From: Didymodactylos carnosus
Taxonomy: Eukaryota; Rotifera; Eurotatoria; Philodinida; Philodinidae
Assembly: GCA_905250885.1 (NCBI GenBank)
Contig: CAJNOQ010000071.1
Span: 1-64,000, forward strand
DNA length: 64,000 nucleotides
Direction of reading: 5' to 3'
Shown here in pieces: positions 25,716-38,316 of this stretch. The translations under genes were made by a program, and so were the position numbers. Each line of letters opens with the position of its first letter. Position 1 is the first letter of the stretch. Under the pieces are notes generated by a model. It saw nothing but the letters and a program-made list of their open reading frames with translations. It did not search any database and had not been told where the DNA came from.

Positions 25716-26534
25716 ACCAAATTACGACAGTCAGCGTAAATAATCAAAAATTGCATTACGGAGTCGTGTTCGTGAAGTACCTCACCCGTGAGATTCTCCC
25801 AGGCAGGCTCTTCTGCGGTCTCTTAGCCATTACGAGCACACTTACGCGACAAGTATCTAGGCAACGCTAAAAAGAGAGCGGCAGATAATCGATGTTTTGA
25901 GTTTCTTCACTTCAACATTCGATGTGTGTGTTCTGCCACAAGTGCAGCTGACAAACTTTAACGAAACATTTTTCAAACTTCCACGGACGACAGTGATATT
26001 TTTATCCATACTTAATGCATAACGACATCTAGTATTTTAAAATGGACTCTTAATCAGTTTTAGTTTGAATGTTCATAAAATTAGCATATTCAAATTTCCT
26101 CTTTTGTATAACACGATCACTTGTCAGATTAGACCCGAGGTGCACCTATAGCGGTTCGAAAACCCAGATGAACGAAAACGGTTTAGTTAACAGTCCGTAA
26201 ACGTTGAGCCAACCGACGTGACACGTTTGCTGAAAGCAGTTATCTTTGAGCTTCTATCTCAAAAACATTATTTTATTCTTTTTCAATTTTCTATATTTCG
26301 TGTACTGGGTGAATTCACGTGAAACATACCACCATCACATCGAACCTCGGTGCCAGATAGCACGGTTTTGTAGCATGTGCTGCGCTGAATTTATTGGTAC
26401 AAACCGCAGGTCTCTAGCTCTTCCGGATTTCCGGAAAAGTTTCAGCGCAAACCGTAAGACCAACTTCATTTTGTAGAGCTCGTCAAGGTGAGTCTAGCTG
26501 CACAAACCGCAGATCTATAGCTGTTGCGGAAAAA
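25716..26534. other. GC-richer non-coding patch with an internal direct repeat
   Basis: This patch is clearly richer in G and C than its surroundings. It contains an imperfect 29 bp direct repeat at 26399-26427 and 26502-26530, starting ACAAACCGCAG and ending CCGGA or GCGGA, with a 103 bp period. At 26470-26482 it carries TTTGTAGAGCTCG, a word also found at the ends of the foldback element at 55492-55995. No coding region is recognised. It is probably decayed mobile DNA joined to the long-inverted-repeat element that follows. Confidence 0.45.
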
Positions 26535-26880
26535 AAAGCAACCGATATTAATCCTGATTCTTCGAATTTTTGGTTTTGATGATTGTTCCTAATATTAATT
26601 CTTGATTTGACTATACCCATTTTCACATGAAAAAACATCCAGAAAGAATTACTCTTTCTAACATGTGTAACTCGATCCTTCTACAAACTGGATGTATTAG
26701 AATCACGATTATCACCAGAGGAGGTTTTTTCTGTAAGAAACAGTCCCCTACGGCGACTGTCAACAACTCTTTTTGTAACCGTCAGGTAACGCCCTAAAGC
26801 CCTTGAGCTAACGGTACAAATTCTCTATCAAATCCTTTCTTCGCAGTCACTTGTTTACTGTTTAGAAGCGACTAGTTGAG
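26535..26880 (+). repeat. Left terminal inverted repeat of the foldback element
   Basis: This 346 bp arm is inverted relative to 27601-28020. Its inner limit is ACTAGTTGAG at 26871-26880. Confidence 0.85.
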
Positions 26881-27151
26881 CGACTAGTTTAGTACAATTT
26901 TGACTGAGTTATGAATTTTATAGTTTGGGGTGAAAATAGTGAAAAATAGATGGTTTCATCTAATATAGGTTTTCACTATTCTTCTGAAGCTGTTTCGCAA
27001 AGCAAACATTCGCATGAGATTCAGCGTGATGGATAACATATGTTTCCATGCATTATCAAATTTCTAAAGATCATGAAAATCCGATTCTAAGATGTCTCAG
27101 GAAAAATCCGCTTCTGCTCGAACGATCGCAGATGAAACTGTCGAGTTTTGA

Positions 27152-27364
27152 CGGACATGTAGATTAAATGTCGCTCTATGTCAGGAGTGTTTTCAAACAT
27201 TAGACTTGCATGAAACGTTAGGGAGCGGCAATCTTGCCTTTGAAACATCGATCAGGTATACCGTGGTAGACCTCATTGGTAGAATTGATTTATGCATAAG
27301 AAGATGCTATCAGGTCCTAGCTACAAGATACTGGAAGCCGCAGGTCTTCATCTTGCTCCGTTAA
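27152..27364 (+). other. Unassigned 70-codon ORF inside the foldback element
   Basis: The frame is open from after a stop at 27149 to a stop at 27362-27364, without an ATG. It begins with a cysteine pattern (CRLNVALCQECF) and continues with FETSIRYTVVDLIGRI. This stretch is GC-richer than flanking DNA. It could be the remains of a transposase or captured exon, or a chance opening. It is not recognised. Confidence 0.2.
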
Positions 27365-27600
27365 AAAAATGACCGCAACCACTATACATTTGGACAGATA
27401 TGAACCTGTATTTTTACCATGTTTAATAGAACTAATTCCATCAAGTATGTAGGACTGAGAGCCACATTCTCTAATGATGCTTCAACGATTCAGTATTGGA
27501 AAAAGAGAAAATTGCTAACTATTTGAAGAAGGTCAGTATTATGTATATATCACTCGTTACAGCAAAATAAAATGTGAATATCTTGTAACTAAAACGATCC

Positions 27601-28020
27601 CTCAACTAGTCGCTTCTAAACAGTAAACAAGTGACTGCGAAGAAAGGATTTGATAGAGAATTTGTACCGTTAGCTCAAGGGCTTTAGGGCGTTACCTGAC
27701 GGTTACAAAAAGAGTTGTTGACAGTCGCCGTAGGGGACTGTTTCTTACAGAAAAAACCTCCTCTGGTGATAATCGTGATTCTAATACATCCAGTTTGTAG
27801 AAGGATCGAGTTACACATGTGAAACAGTTTTTAGATAAAACGAACACGTTTTCCAGACATATAAGATATTGCATATTCTATATGTTATTGTTGTTAGAAA
27901 GAGTAATTCTTTCTGGATGTTTTTTCATGTGAAAATGGGTATAGTCAAATCAAGAATTAATATTAGGAACAATCATCAAAACCAAAAATTCGAAGAATCA
28001 GGATTAATATCGGTTACTTT
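27601..28020 (-). repeat. Right terminal inverted repeat of the foldback element
   Basis: This 420 bp arm matches the left arm in reverse complement, plus about 74 bp of extra AT-rich sequence around 27819-27893. On the minus strand it contains an open frame including FYKLDVLESRLSPEEVF and SPLRRLSTTLFVTV. Confidence 0.85.
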
Positions 28021-28083
28021 AACTGGTGAAAGATCGATGATGCACCGACGCTGAAATGAACTCACTTCAGCATAATGGATAGA

Positions 28084-28146
28084 AGCAGAAATGGAAAGAA
28101 GCAAGTGATATATGTTATATATCACTTGCTTCTTTCCATTTCTGCT
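28084..28146. repeat. Perfect 30 bp hairpin with 3 nt loop
   Basis: The arms 28084-28113 and 28117-28146 are exact reverse complements (AGCAGAAATGGAAAGAAGCA at the outer end), with GTT as the loop. Weaker complementarity continues a few bases outward (ATAGA / TTCATCC). It lies 64 bp beyond the foldback element. It could be a small palindromic mobile element or, if transcribed, a small-RNA precursor-like hairpin. Nothing shows transcription. Confidence 0.75.
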
Positions 28147-29426
28147 TTCATCCGTTCCATATTAAATATTGACAGATTATACTTTCGCTCTCTCTAATTA
28201 TGCAAAGATTATAAACTGGACGATTGTTTGCCAAAAGTTGCCATTTATTTACTGATATACGAGTCAAAAGTGTAATACTGTTCATTCTAGCTATCATGAC
28301 AGTTATAGTAAGCTGCTTTCTATAAAACAAAGTACATAATCTCAAAAATAGTTTGTTTTGTTCAATATCTGATTAGATGTCTCACGAACACTGTCAGTCT
28401 TTTTTTGCTATTGTGTGTTATATGTTAAATGGTAAACAAATACAGATATTGATTAACAAGTATAACTCTGGCATATTTTCCGTATATTTCAGATATGTTC
28501 GTGTCATTGGCAATAATTAATGGAAGAGCCGAGAGGGATATTATGTCAAGACCATCGGCTATAGGTATCAAAGAGCATTTACTAAATATAAAATTATTAT
28601 TTAATACCTATGTATTGACAATATCGAATATTTTCTAGCTTTCTTTTGTTATTTTTGGTACTATATCTGTGATAGAATCCCGTTAAATTCAATATTCTTG
28701 GCATATGAAAAGTTTGATGTAAACCAATTGAAAAATTCTTCTGACTAAAGCTGCAGTTTGATAATTAGTCGAAATACGCTCAAGGACTGCAGAGAAGATA
28801 AGGGACAATCGAAATTTGATATCAGCACACCCCGATGGTACTATCATCCATACTTTTCTTTCTTCTTCTTCTTAATTGTCTAATGTCATATTTTAATTAG
28901 TTCACAACTCGTCTCTCTCTAAATACAAATCATTTTATGCGGAAGGATAGAATTGAACTGTGGTTGTTACTATGACATTATTAGTAGACGTTAAAATCTA
29001 AGTAACATAAGCACATTGGTGGTTCAATAGAATTTCTGTACAGTTTTGAGTGAGAAAAATAAGGAATAGTTAGAAAACTCTTAGCGAACAATAAAAGTTT
29101 GTCGCATTTTTACTATGTTTTCTTGTCGCGTACAAGATACACTTGTAATAGCTTTACTGAGAAATTTATTATTTGCACAGAAAAGGAAATAATAAAATAA
29201 TGTTATCAAACTAGAAAGAGAGAAAAAAAATTTTGAAGTCGATAAGACAAAAACAATCGCAAAACAAAGAAGAAAATAACAACATACATAGAAAATTTGA
29301 CACAGAAAAAAAAATAGTTGATTGTATATTGACAGTTTAACGGGGTTTTTCTTCTCTTTTTTTTTTATACAATTTGGCTCGTTCACTGTTATCCTCCCCC
29401 ATTATGATGTCTTCATTGCTCTCAGA
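28147..29426. other. Interval downstream of FGFRL1, no gene seen
   Basis: This AT-rich sequence without recognised coding potential probably includes the 3' UTR of FGFRL1. The ORF at 29081-29386 is a low-complexity translation of T-rich sequence. Confidence 0.5.
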
Positions 29427-31460
29427 TCATACAGCTTGTATTCTTGAATAATACAGTCCACTACTTGTTTCTGATAATTCGGATGATGCACAACTATTAG
29501 GAGCATAACATTTATCTTTATTATTTGATTTTATTTGTTTGGACGAAGAATAACGATAATTGTCCTGATTATTAATGTTGGCAGTTGATTGTGGACTATT
29601 ACTAGAATTATTTGTTGTTCGTGTTAGAGTATCAGCACTAGCAGTGGAATTAATATTAATCATATAATCTTTACATACTCTATTATTTGTTGACATAAAT
29701 CCACCATTACCATTATGATACTGTTGATGATTAATCATTGGTCGATGTGATGGATGACAATTTGATGTTTTTAATAATTTTTGTCGTCTTCGTGTACGAT
29801 GATAACAGAGTATGAATAATAATATTAAACCTATTAAAAATATTGGAATTAAAATAAAATAAATCAAATTATTATTGGTACTATTCGATGATGTGGAATT
29901 TTTTGACATTGAACGAAAATCTAAAATAAATAAAAAAATATATATATATTTTTTTTTAGTAGTTTATATCTCTATTTAAACAACATACCAATATCAACAA
30001 CTTGTACAAATGCTTTTTTGTAAGTCATTACATGATTATTTTGAACTAGACAAATGTATGTTCCAGAATCTGTTTCTCTTGTTTGTTGAATAATAAATGG
30101 ACTTGATATAAGATGTTCATTTATATTCGGTGTTTCATGTTGAATTGTTTCATATTGTACAGAATCAATAACAAGAGCATTTGAACGATAATAATCATTT
30201 GGAAGACGTTTTAACCACTAGAAATAATAAATAGATAAATTATTAATTTTAAAAAAAACTGTAATCTAAAATCATAGATTATACTTGTATTCGTGTTTGT
30301 AGATCATTTATTTGAATTTTACAATTTAATATTAATTTTTTACCAGATTCAATGGTGATATTTTCTGGATCATTATCTAAAAATTGAACTTTTTCTAAAA
30401 ATAAATAATCTCATTTATTCATTTAAGATTAATTATTAGAAAAACAAACAATATCTCTCTACCTGTTACAATAACGATATAAGTGGCATTAATGAAACCA
30501 TTTTGATTTGATAATTCACAAGTATAATTTCCCGTATCAGATTGTCGAAGATCTTTAATTTCCAATATTTGTTTTCTAAATAAAAAATTAAAAAAAAAAT
30601 AAATAGAATAAAATAAATAATTTTTAATTTATATGATTATTTATAAATATGTCTGATACTTACGACGTCATTCCATATTCATCTTCACTTAATATTTTTC
30701 CATTTTTTTTCCATTTAATTTCAGGTTCTGGTTTTCCTCTTGCTAAACATTTCAATTGAATAGTTGTACCTTCTGGTTGAATTAATTTTGTTGAGATTAA
30801 TTCAGATCTCGATAAAAACTGTGGCGCTTCTAAATTAATTGATAGAATTATTAAATCAATAAATTACAGAAGAATTTTTACTTACCTCCATTATTTATCT
30901 CTCCTGATGGAAGAAAAGATTTTTGAAATGGTTTATCTGATTGATTGGATGGAATTATTGTAGTTGAATTAGCTAAACATATTTTTAAAAAGAAAAAAAA
31001 TAGTACAAAAATCTAAAAATTATATAATTTTTTAACATACATTTAATATTCAATTGAATTTCTGCCGTAATACTTCCAAAACCATTTACTGCCATACATT
31101 TGTAAAGACCTTCATCAGATATTTTTAATTTTCGAAATTTTAATAATAAACGTTTTATGACAATTTGTGTCCATGTTGAATCAATTTCTTCATTATTTTT
31201 ATACCATTGAATACTTAAATTAGGTTCAGGAGATACTGGACATTCCATTTCAAATAGTTCATTTTCATTTCCTTCGACAATTTTTCGATTGGTTGAAATT
31301 AATCTTGGTGGACTACCTAAAAATAAGAACAATTATTTGACAGTTAATCTATTCAGTAAATATTATTTTGTCTTATATTAGACATATACATACCTTTACT
31401 ATATACGAATATAATTGAAATAATGACAATGACAAGTGTTTGAAATAATGATAATAACAT
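29427..31460 (-). CDS. FGFRL1: FGFRL1, FGF receptor-like protein without a kinase
   Basis: Eight exons join in phase to give 513 residues: 31394-31460, 31041-31316, 30886-30972, 30664-30829, 30463-30575, 30285-30394, 29989-30217 and 29427-29920. Residues 1-22 form a hydrophobic signal peptide. Three Ig domains follow. The first ends YKCMAVNGFGSI, the second holds CLARGKPEPEIKWKKNG and ends YTCELSNQNGF, and the third reads QWLKRLP then YICLVQNN. Each matches the corresponding FGFRL1 domain, notably NGFGS and WLKR. One transmembrane helix (LIYFILIPIFLIGLILLFIL) precedes a 130-residue Ser/Asn-rich tail with a short His-rich patch and no kinase. By family it sits at the cell surface and binds FGF ligands or mediates adhesion. 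Length is close to the human protein (504). Confidence 0.9.
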
Positions 31461-34400
31461 TTTGATTAGTATAAATAAAAATGTCCTAAAATAGAATAAA
31501 AAATACTTTGATATTCAACTAATAAGTCGACCATCTGTTTTATTTATAAAAAAGAAATGATTTTCTCAATTATAATAAATTTTTCAGTAGTATAAAATTA
31601 TATATGAATATCAACTATGGCTCACTGATCAATTGAAACCTATATAAAGTGGAAAGAAGAGAGTCTCTTTTTTTTAATAATACACACATTGTTTTTTCTT
31701 TTACATCAGATAAAATAACTCAAGATATAGAGTTAGCGTCTGTTTATTTTAGAAAATTCAATATGTTAATTGATAAGTAAAAATAATCTCTCTAATCTAA
31801 AGCACTATCATTTTTGTTACCGCAATCAGATTTATACTGTGACTAATCTATAACTCATCACTATTAGACTAATTAATAAATAAATTTTTTAGAAAGTTTT
31901 TGTCGATTTGAATACAATGAATTAGTCTTTTGAATCGACTAAGGGAAACTAACGGGAACTTATAGCTTCTTTTGGCTTATGTTACATTTTTCGCTATTCA
32001 GAAGAGGTATACAAGTTTTCTATTGATACCTTCTTTCAATTAATCATTTAACTTCATCTGTATGTGTATCCTTTCCGAATTCTTCTTTTTCTGTTACATA
32101 GAATAAGTCAATATCAACTATTTTAAAGGATGTCTAACCAAACTAAATCAAATTAAAAAGTAACAGATATGATGCGATTCGTCTCAGAAAAGTTGGCCTA
32201 TTTCGAACTCTGACTTGTATGTTACGACTGATTAGATGAGAATCTACTACTTTATATTTAACTACGTAAAGTTTCATTCATTGATTATGCAAGTAGGTAT
32301 TTTCAATGAAATTATTGAAATTCTTTACATAAGTTCAATATATTATTATTGGAGAATTGCAACCTTATAGATTATAATATTTTTGCAACTGTATCTTTCA
32401 TCAGATTCTAAACTTTTTATACTTGAATTTTAATGACTTTCTCATTAATTCGTTTGACTCGCTTCATCAACTCCCGAAACATAATTTATTTCTAGGTCTT
32501 TATTCTAGACAGTCTCTCGAGTCGAACACTCACTCCGATTGTTCAGTTTCTCTACTAGTTAATTAATAGTCATGTGATGGTATATCTGTGTACATGAATA
32601 AATAGTGTCTCTTCTTCGATGAGATAATTAATCACCCACTTTTCAGCGTATAGTATATATTATAAAGAGTAAAAACAAAGAATCAGTTAATCGATAGCCA
32701 TCTGTAACATTATTGCATTCGTTTTCTATATTCTGTATAAAATGTAAATACGATTTTGGTAAATGTCTTGACTTTCTCTGAGGTGCCATTCTATTCAGTT
32801 AACTTTTCAGTCTTTTCATATCATAGTCAATCTTACAGTTAGGTAGTATCTTTAAGCATATGCTGATTATTTTCATAAGTGTCTATTTTGTGTTCATAGT
32901 ACAATGTATGTTAAAATAAAATTTAACACTTTCTGTACTCATTATGCATGTACATGTAGTTCCTTTTCATTTGTTTTTAGCATTCGGAAAATGTATATAG
33001 TGAGAAAAGCAAAACTGTATGACATGAACAACCTTCATGTGTTCTCTCTCTCTCTCTCTTCTACAAAATACTATTCAAGGACTAATTGAAAGTGAAGTAT
33101 ATCAAATCAATAATAATATTTCGATGATCGACAGCTATTGTGTTCTTTGATAGTTCATTTCATAGGCATAGAAGAAAAAAGAGCAAAGTGAACAATTCAT
33201 TTTACAATGATAATGACTAAAACATAGTGTGCAAAACGAACGCTTTAGTTGCCTAAAAATCGATCCAAATAGCAGACGATCTTAAGCAAATGAAGTATTA
33301 CTACTACTGATGAATCTTTTATATTTGCTCTATGGAATCTAATCATACAATTAAAAAACTAATAACACAGTTAAGTTGAAAATAACTGCGAAAAAATGTC
33401 TATGTGACGGACTTATGCAATTGTTTATCTGTCAATAATATAGATTTGGAGTGTATTTTTTTTTTTTTCGAAAAGAAAAAAAAGCAGTTTTATCCATGAA
33501 GATGTAAACATAAGAATAAAATGTTAATTAACAGTTAGATGAAGTGCGTTGTATACATTTCAGTTGAGTTATATAATAGAAATTCTTATTATTGTCGCTG
33601 TCTAGTAACCTATATCACTTCCATTATCAGCATCCGCATGTATACATAAAATTAAACTTTGAAGTAAATAGCAATAGATAGTTTAGAAGAATAAAAGAAA
33701 ATTAAGCATATACATAATACAGATTTCTATATGAAAGTAACTCTCTTATTTCTTCATAATTGTTTTTGACATTCAAGAAGATTTTTGGATCATATAAAGA
33801 TCTGTTATGCTCAAATACAACCACTATTACCAATAATGTTATTATCTAAAGGTGGGGCGAGAGATAAAAATTAGAAATCACAATTCTAAACGCTTTTCAT
33901 ATATTCTTAGTTCGAGATTTCTATGACGTGACTATATAGTCATCTCCAATTAGACTTCCTTCATGAACTCTAATCTCTATTAATGTTTGTGCAATCTTGT
34001 TGAAAAACAATTATGAGTAAATATCTATGTATAATATAGAAGGGTTGATGTGAATGCACGATAGTGAATAGTAGATAGATGATGATCATTTTCACACCAA
34101 AACGTCAGATATGACAAATTATTCCACGCAACAACAGAAAAAAAGAGAGTGTATATATATATTGTTCATAAGAACTGTCTAGCATGATAATGACTAATGC
34201 TGAACTACTATAAAACTTGTTTTAAAAAAAAACAGAACCAACATTTAAATAATAAGATCTTTTTTCTTAATTTGTATTTATCATCGAATAAACATTTTTA
34301 TACAGAAATAAATGAAAATCTGCAGGAGATGAATATCATTCATTCGATCTATTTAGTTGTCATGATGGTACCATGGTAAAAGATAAATGATCATCATCAG

Positions 34401-37400
34401 TATCATTATTTAACTAGATAATGGACAATATAGTTAAGCCGTTTCACATGAAACATTCATTTTTTACATTTAGACAGTCCTTATAGAAGCTCAATTCATA
34501 CTTCTCTCTCTCTCTCCCTCTTTCTCTTATGTTATATCGAGTTTCCGCAAAGAAGCAATGATTAGAATGATTCGTTCATATCCAATCATACTAAATTATT
34601 CTTACAATCTTAGAACCTCAAGCGATTTTCAGAGAGTCATTTGAAAATCTATTTATGATTACTACTTTGTTTACTGGTTGATTAAGAATCTAAATGAAAT
34701 TTTATTATTCTTCCGTGTCCAATTACCTATCACTCTTTTGGTTACCGGTATAATACAATATTTATCGGCGCATATCAAACCGTAACAACATTATAATCCA
34801 TATACTACATATCAGTAAGAAATATATTGCCTACGCTAATTATTAAAAAAATCGAAAAGAAATTGAATACTATATGCATGTCGATATATATATGTATATA
34901 TCTACTCAATAAACAATAGAGAAAAGAATTTTTCTTTGAAAATACTATCTGACTTAAAAGTAGCATAAGATATTATTTATGATCCAAAAATAGAAGCAAC
35001 TTAAGCTAAACTTTTTTATCTTGATTTAATATCTCTGTATCAAAAGAGAAATGTATTTTTAATGGATTAGGAGCAAAAATAAACATATTTACAGCAGCAC
35101 TTTTATAATTAGAATTGAAATGAATGAGATAGGAACATTGTAGTGGAATACTCATAAAAATAAAACAGCACATATGAACTTGTACAGTAATTTTACTATA
35201 AAAAGTGACAAATATAGAAAACATCAGATGTAATGTTACCTGTAAATAAATAAATTCGTTCCAAAATAAATAAATTTGAATCAATAAAATAAATTTGAAA
35301 AATGAGAAGACATTTTTTTAATAAATATCAATTTTTAATTTGTTATGTACTATAGACCACGAGTTAGATACGAATATTGGAAAAAAAAGTATGTGAAATA
35401 GAACAAAATTTATGATGAATAAAATAAATTTCTTTTCATTGTAATCTGGCACAAGTGCATCTTCGTAAAGAATTTATTTCGTTTTCTTCATGTTTTTTTT
35501 TTGTACAGTTCGCGTGATAATAAAGAGCGAAAGGGAAAAAAAAAGAACTATATAGTTCTTTTTCTCTATCGAATGGCACTATAGTACATATACGAGAGAG
35601 AGAGAGAGAAAGAAAGAGAAAATGTTTGTATAAAACCAAAGAAGGCAGAAAGATTTCTTGTTGGTCAAGTTTCAAATATAGATATACTCTCTACTATCTT
35701 CAGCTATATTTCATGCAAAAATTATAAAAGCAAATCAATCACGAAAAAGGAAAAGTGACAGACTATCACTAATTTGTATATATCTGGCTACTATCACATG
35801 AAAAGAAGAAAGTGTATATCGACTAATCAAAAATATGGGTGACATTCACGCCATGCGTCATAGAAACTAAAAACGAAGAAATAATCTCTCAATTTTCAAT
35901 TGATCAAGTTTTTAGTATTCATTCTTCCAGTACACTATAGTATATTAAAGATTATTTGACTTTCAATATTGAAGAATAAATATTTTTTTCAAAAAATGTG
36001 TTTCATAGCGTGTCAGCGGCTTCTTTTTATAGTTTATTAGGATCTATGAAGTGATAGAATGTCTGTTCGTCATACAACTTCAAGAAATAGCTATTTCTCT
36101 ATCGATTTGCGTGTGTACTCAAATTCAATTAATATTTTAATTAATTAATTTTAATAGTGGTATTATCATAGACATTAATTTATTAACATAACACTCTATC
36201 GTTTATTCAAATCTATGTATTGTCTCTCATTTTAGAAATATTCGTTTAAAGACGATAATGATGATAAAGTAGATCATAATGATTATCATCAAAATAAAAA
36301 ATTTATTACTAAACTGTTATGTAGATGAAGAGATATTTTAAGTCTGAATAAAAAGACAAATTACTATTACCATAAATAACTGATTGATTAAACAGATGTT
36401 GATCGCTAAAAGGACACCTGCTTATACTTGAATACTCTGTCAAAATAAACAGAAATCTCTATAGCTTATTATGAATGTAACAGTAGCAGCAAGTCTAATA
36501 ATTTATTTGGAAAATGTTCCTCTAGACATACTTTTCTTACATTCATATTACAGTCTTACATTTTAATTGATAGTGGTCTCAAATTTCTCAGTGTTTGGTT
36601 TGGGCGTGAGGGATTTATGGGAAGTGGCTACTGTCAATAAGAAAATTTTAACGAACATTTGTTAAAATTGACAACTGTAAACGAATTACGTGAATATTTG
36701 TTGGTCACACTTTACTCATAAAAAAATACGACTATATTCCTATGTTAATTATGTTATTCATTATTAAATAATCATTTTTAAAACATCTATAAACGTCAGA
36801 GTCATCAGTAACTTCGAAGTAAATTTCATTGATAGATTGAATTTAATATTATTTGAAATTATCTAAAATATTATCGTTATGTTTTAGATGTATTGGATTA
36901 CACAGTTTTAGTCTTTTTTAGTACATCAAATGTTAGAATGTTTATTTTAGAATTTAACTTATTGTATTAACACTTCTTATTCAAAGATTGAACATGAAAG
37001 AAAAATATGTCTCTTGAAGGAATGGAGGAATATAAAATTTCATATTGCCTCCGTATATAACGGTCTCTTTTCTTTTTTTCTTGTTGTATTTTTAAGGATT
37101 ATATTTAGAAGGGAAAACATAAGTTTACATTAGCAGTTGTCATTTTTATACATATGGTAAACACCAAAGTAAAAGTGTTCAATAGACAAACATTCATAAA
37201 AGACTATACATACTCAAATATAATATTCTTAGAGAAATATCATCTTATAAAGGATCAATATAGTATACTTTAGTTCATTTTATATAAAAAATATTTTAAT
37301 AAAATTAGAGGTTCAATGAATATGATTGAGTGTATGTTTTGTTAGCAGATAGAAAATTTTAAATTACAATGGAAACTTGATTTTGAAGATGACGATGTTA

Positions 37401-38316
37401 TTGTAACATCTTTAAGTAAAGAATAATAAGAATGTTATTTTTAATCATTTTATTATATCCATGCTGAGATTTAATATTAAAAACGAATGATTAAGTTAAA
37501 TAAATAAAGAAAGAGATGTGATTTTTTCTAAAAACAGTTATTATATTTGTATATATCATCAATGGAAGTGTGTTTTTGCTTTAGATTATCATACATACAC
37601 ATAAACCATATACACATTGTTGTTGATAGTTCTACTCAAATGATTCCATAGACAATGTAGTCAATCAAAAAAATTGTGTGTGTTCATCATCATATTATTA
37701 GCATTTGTTTATTTTAACGACAGGGATGTTTTCCAAGTGCCAATTTTTAGACTAAAGAATATAAACCGTTTCTAATCAGACATAACTTCACACATCTACA
37801 CACACACACAATACATTTAAGAAAAACATCTTCCATTCTAAGTTAAACACTGACCTATTAGAAGAAATAGAAGCGAATGAAAAATGTTCATCAAAATGCA
37901 AAAAGATAACATTATTGACTCACAATATGCTTTTTCTTCCATGCTCTTTATAGATATGGTGGAAATAACAGCATTATCTATCTACTCTTGATTAATTTTA
38001 AGTTTTTATATGTTCAATCTAAATTTGAAGAACAACTTTTATTTTAATTCTAACATTTAAACATTTTTAAAATGCAACGTACAACTAAAACAAACAAACA
38101 TATTATAATACTTCAGTAATGTATTTTCAATTACTTTTGAAAAAATATAGTTTTGATCTTTGCACTAAGTCTAAATTAAAGAACAGAAACGGTACTAGAC
38201 TCTTTTTAACAAGAGATTTTTCAAGACTTATAAAATATTCTATCGAATACGATAAACAAGCTAAAAAATACCAGTAGATTAAGACCATTTATATCGCTCT
38301 TTTCCATATTTAAACA
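31461..38316. other. Long gene-poor interval
   Basis: Nearly 7 kb of AT-rich DNA lies between the FGFRL1 start and the stop of the SLC35G-like gene. Short CT or GA runs occur near 33044 and 35594. No exon with family motifs or matched splice sites was found on either strand. It may hold 5' regulatory sequence or untranslated exons of FGFRL1. Confidence 0.5.

Larger units (their letters stand above)
26535..28020. mobile_element. Foldback DNA element with long, near-identical inverted repeats
   Basis: The left arm (26535-26880) is repeated inverted as the right arm (27601-28020). Outer ends read AAAGYAACCGATATTAATCC. Compared by eye over more than 200 bp, the arms look essentially identical, apart from about 74 bp present only in the right arm (roughly 27819-27893). 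The 720 bp interior is unique within the window, with no recognised transposase. Each arm carries the same exon-like frame ending at a GTAACG donor; in the right arm it is the open frame 27692-27874 on the minus strand. No clear target-site duplication is visible. Near-identical arms imply recent insertion or ongoing gene conversion. Confidence 0.8.
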
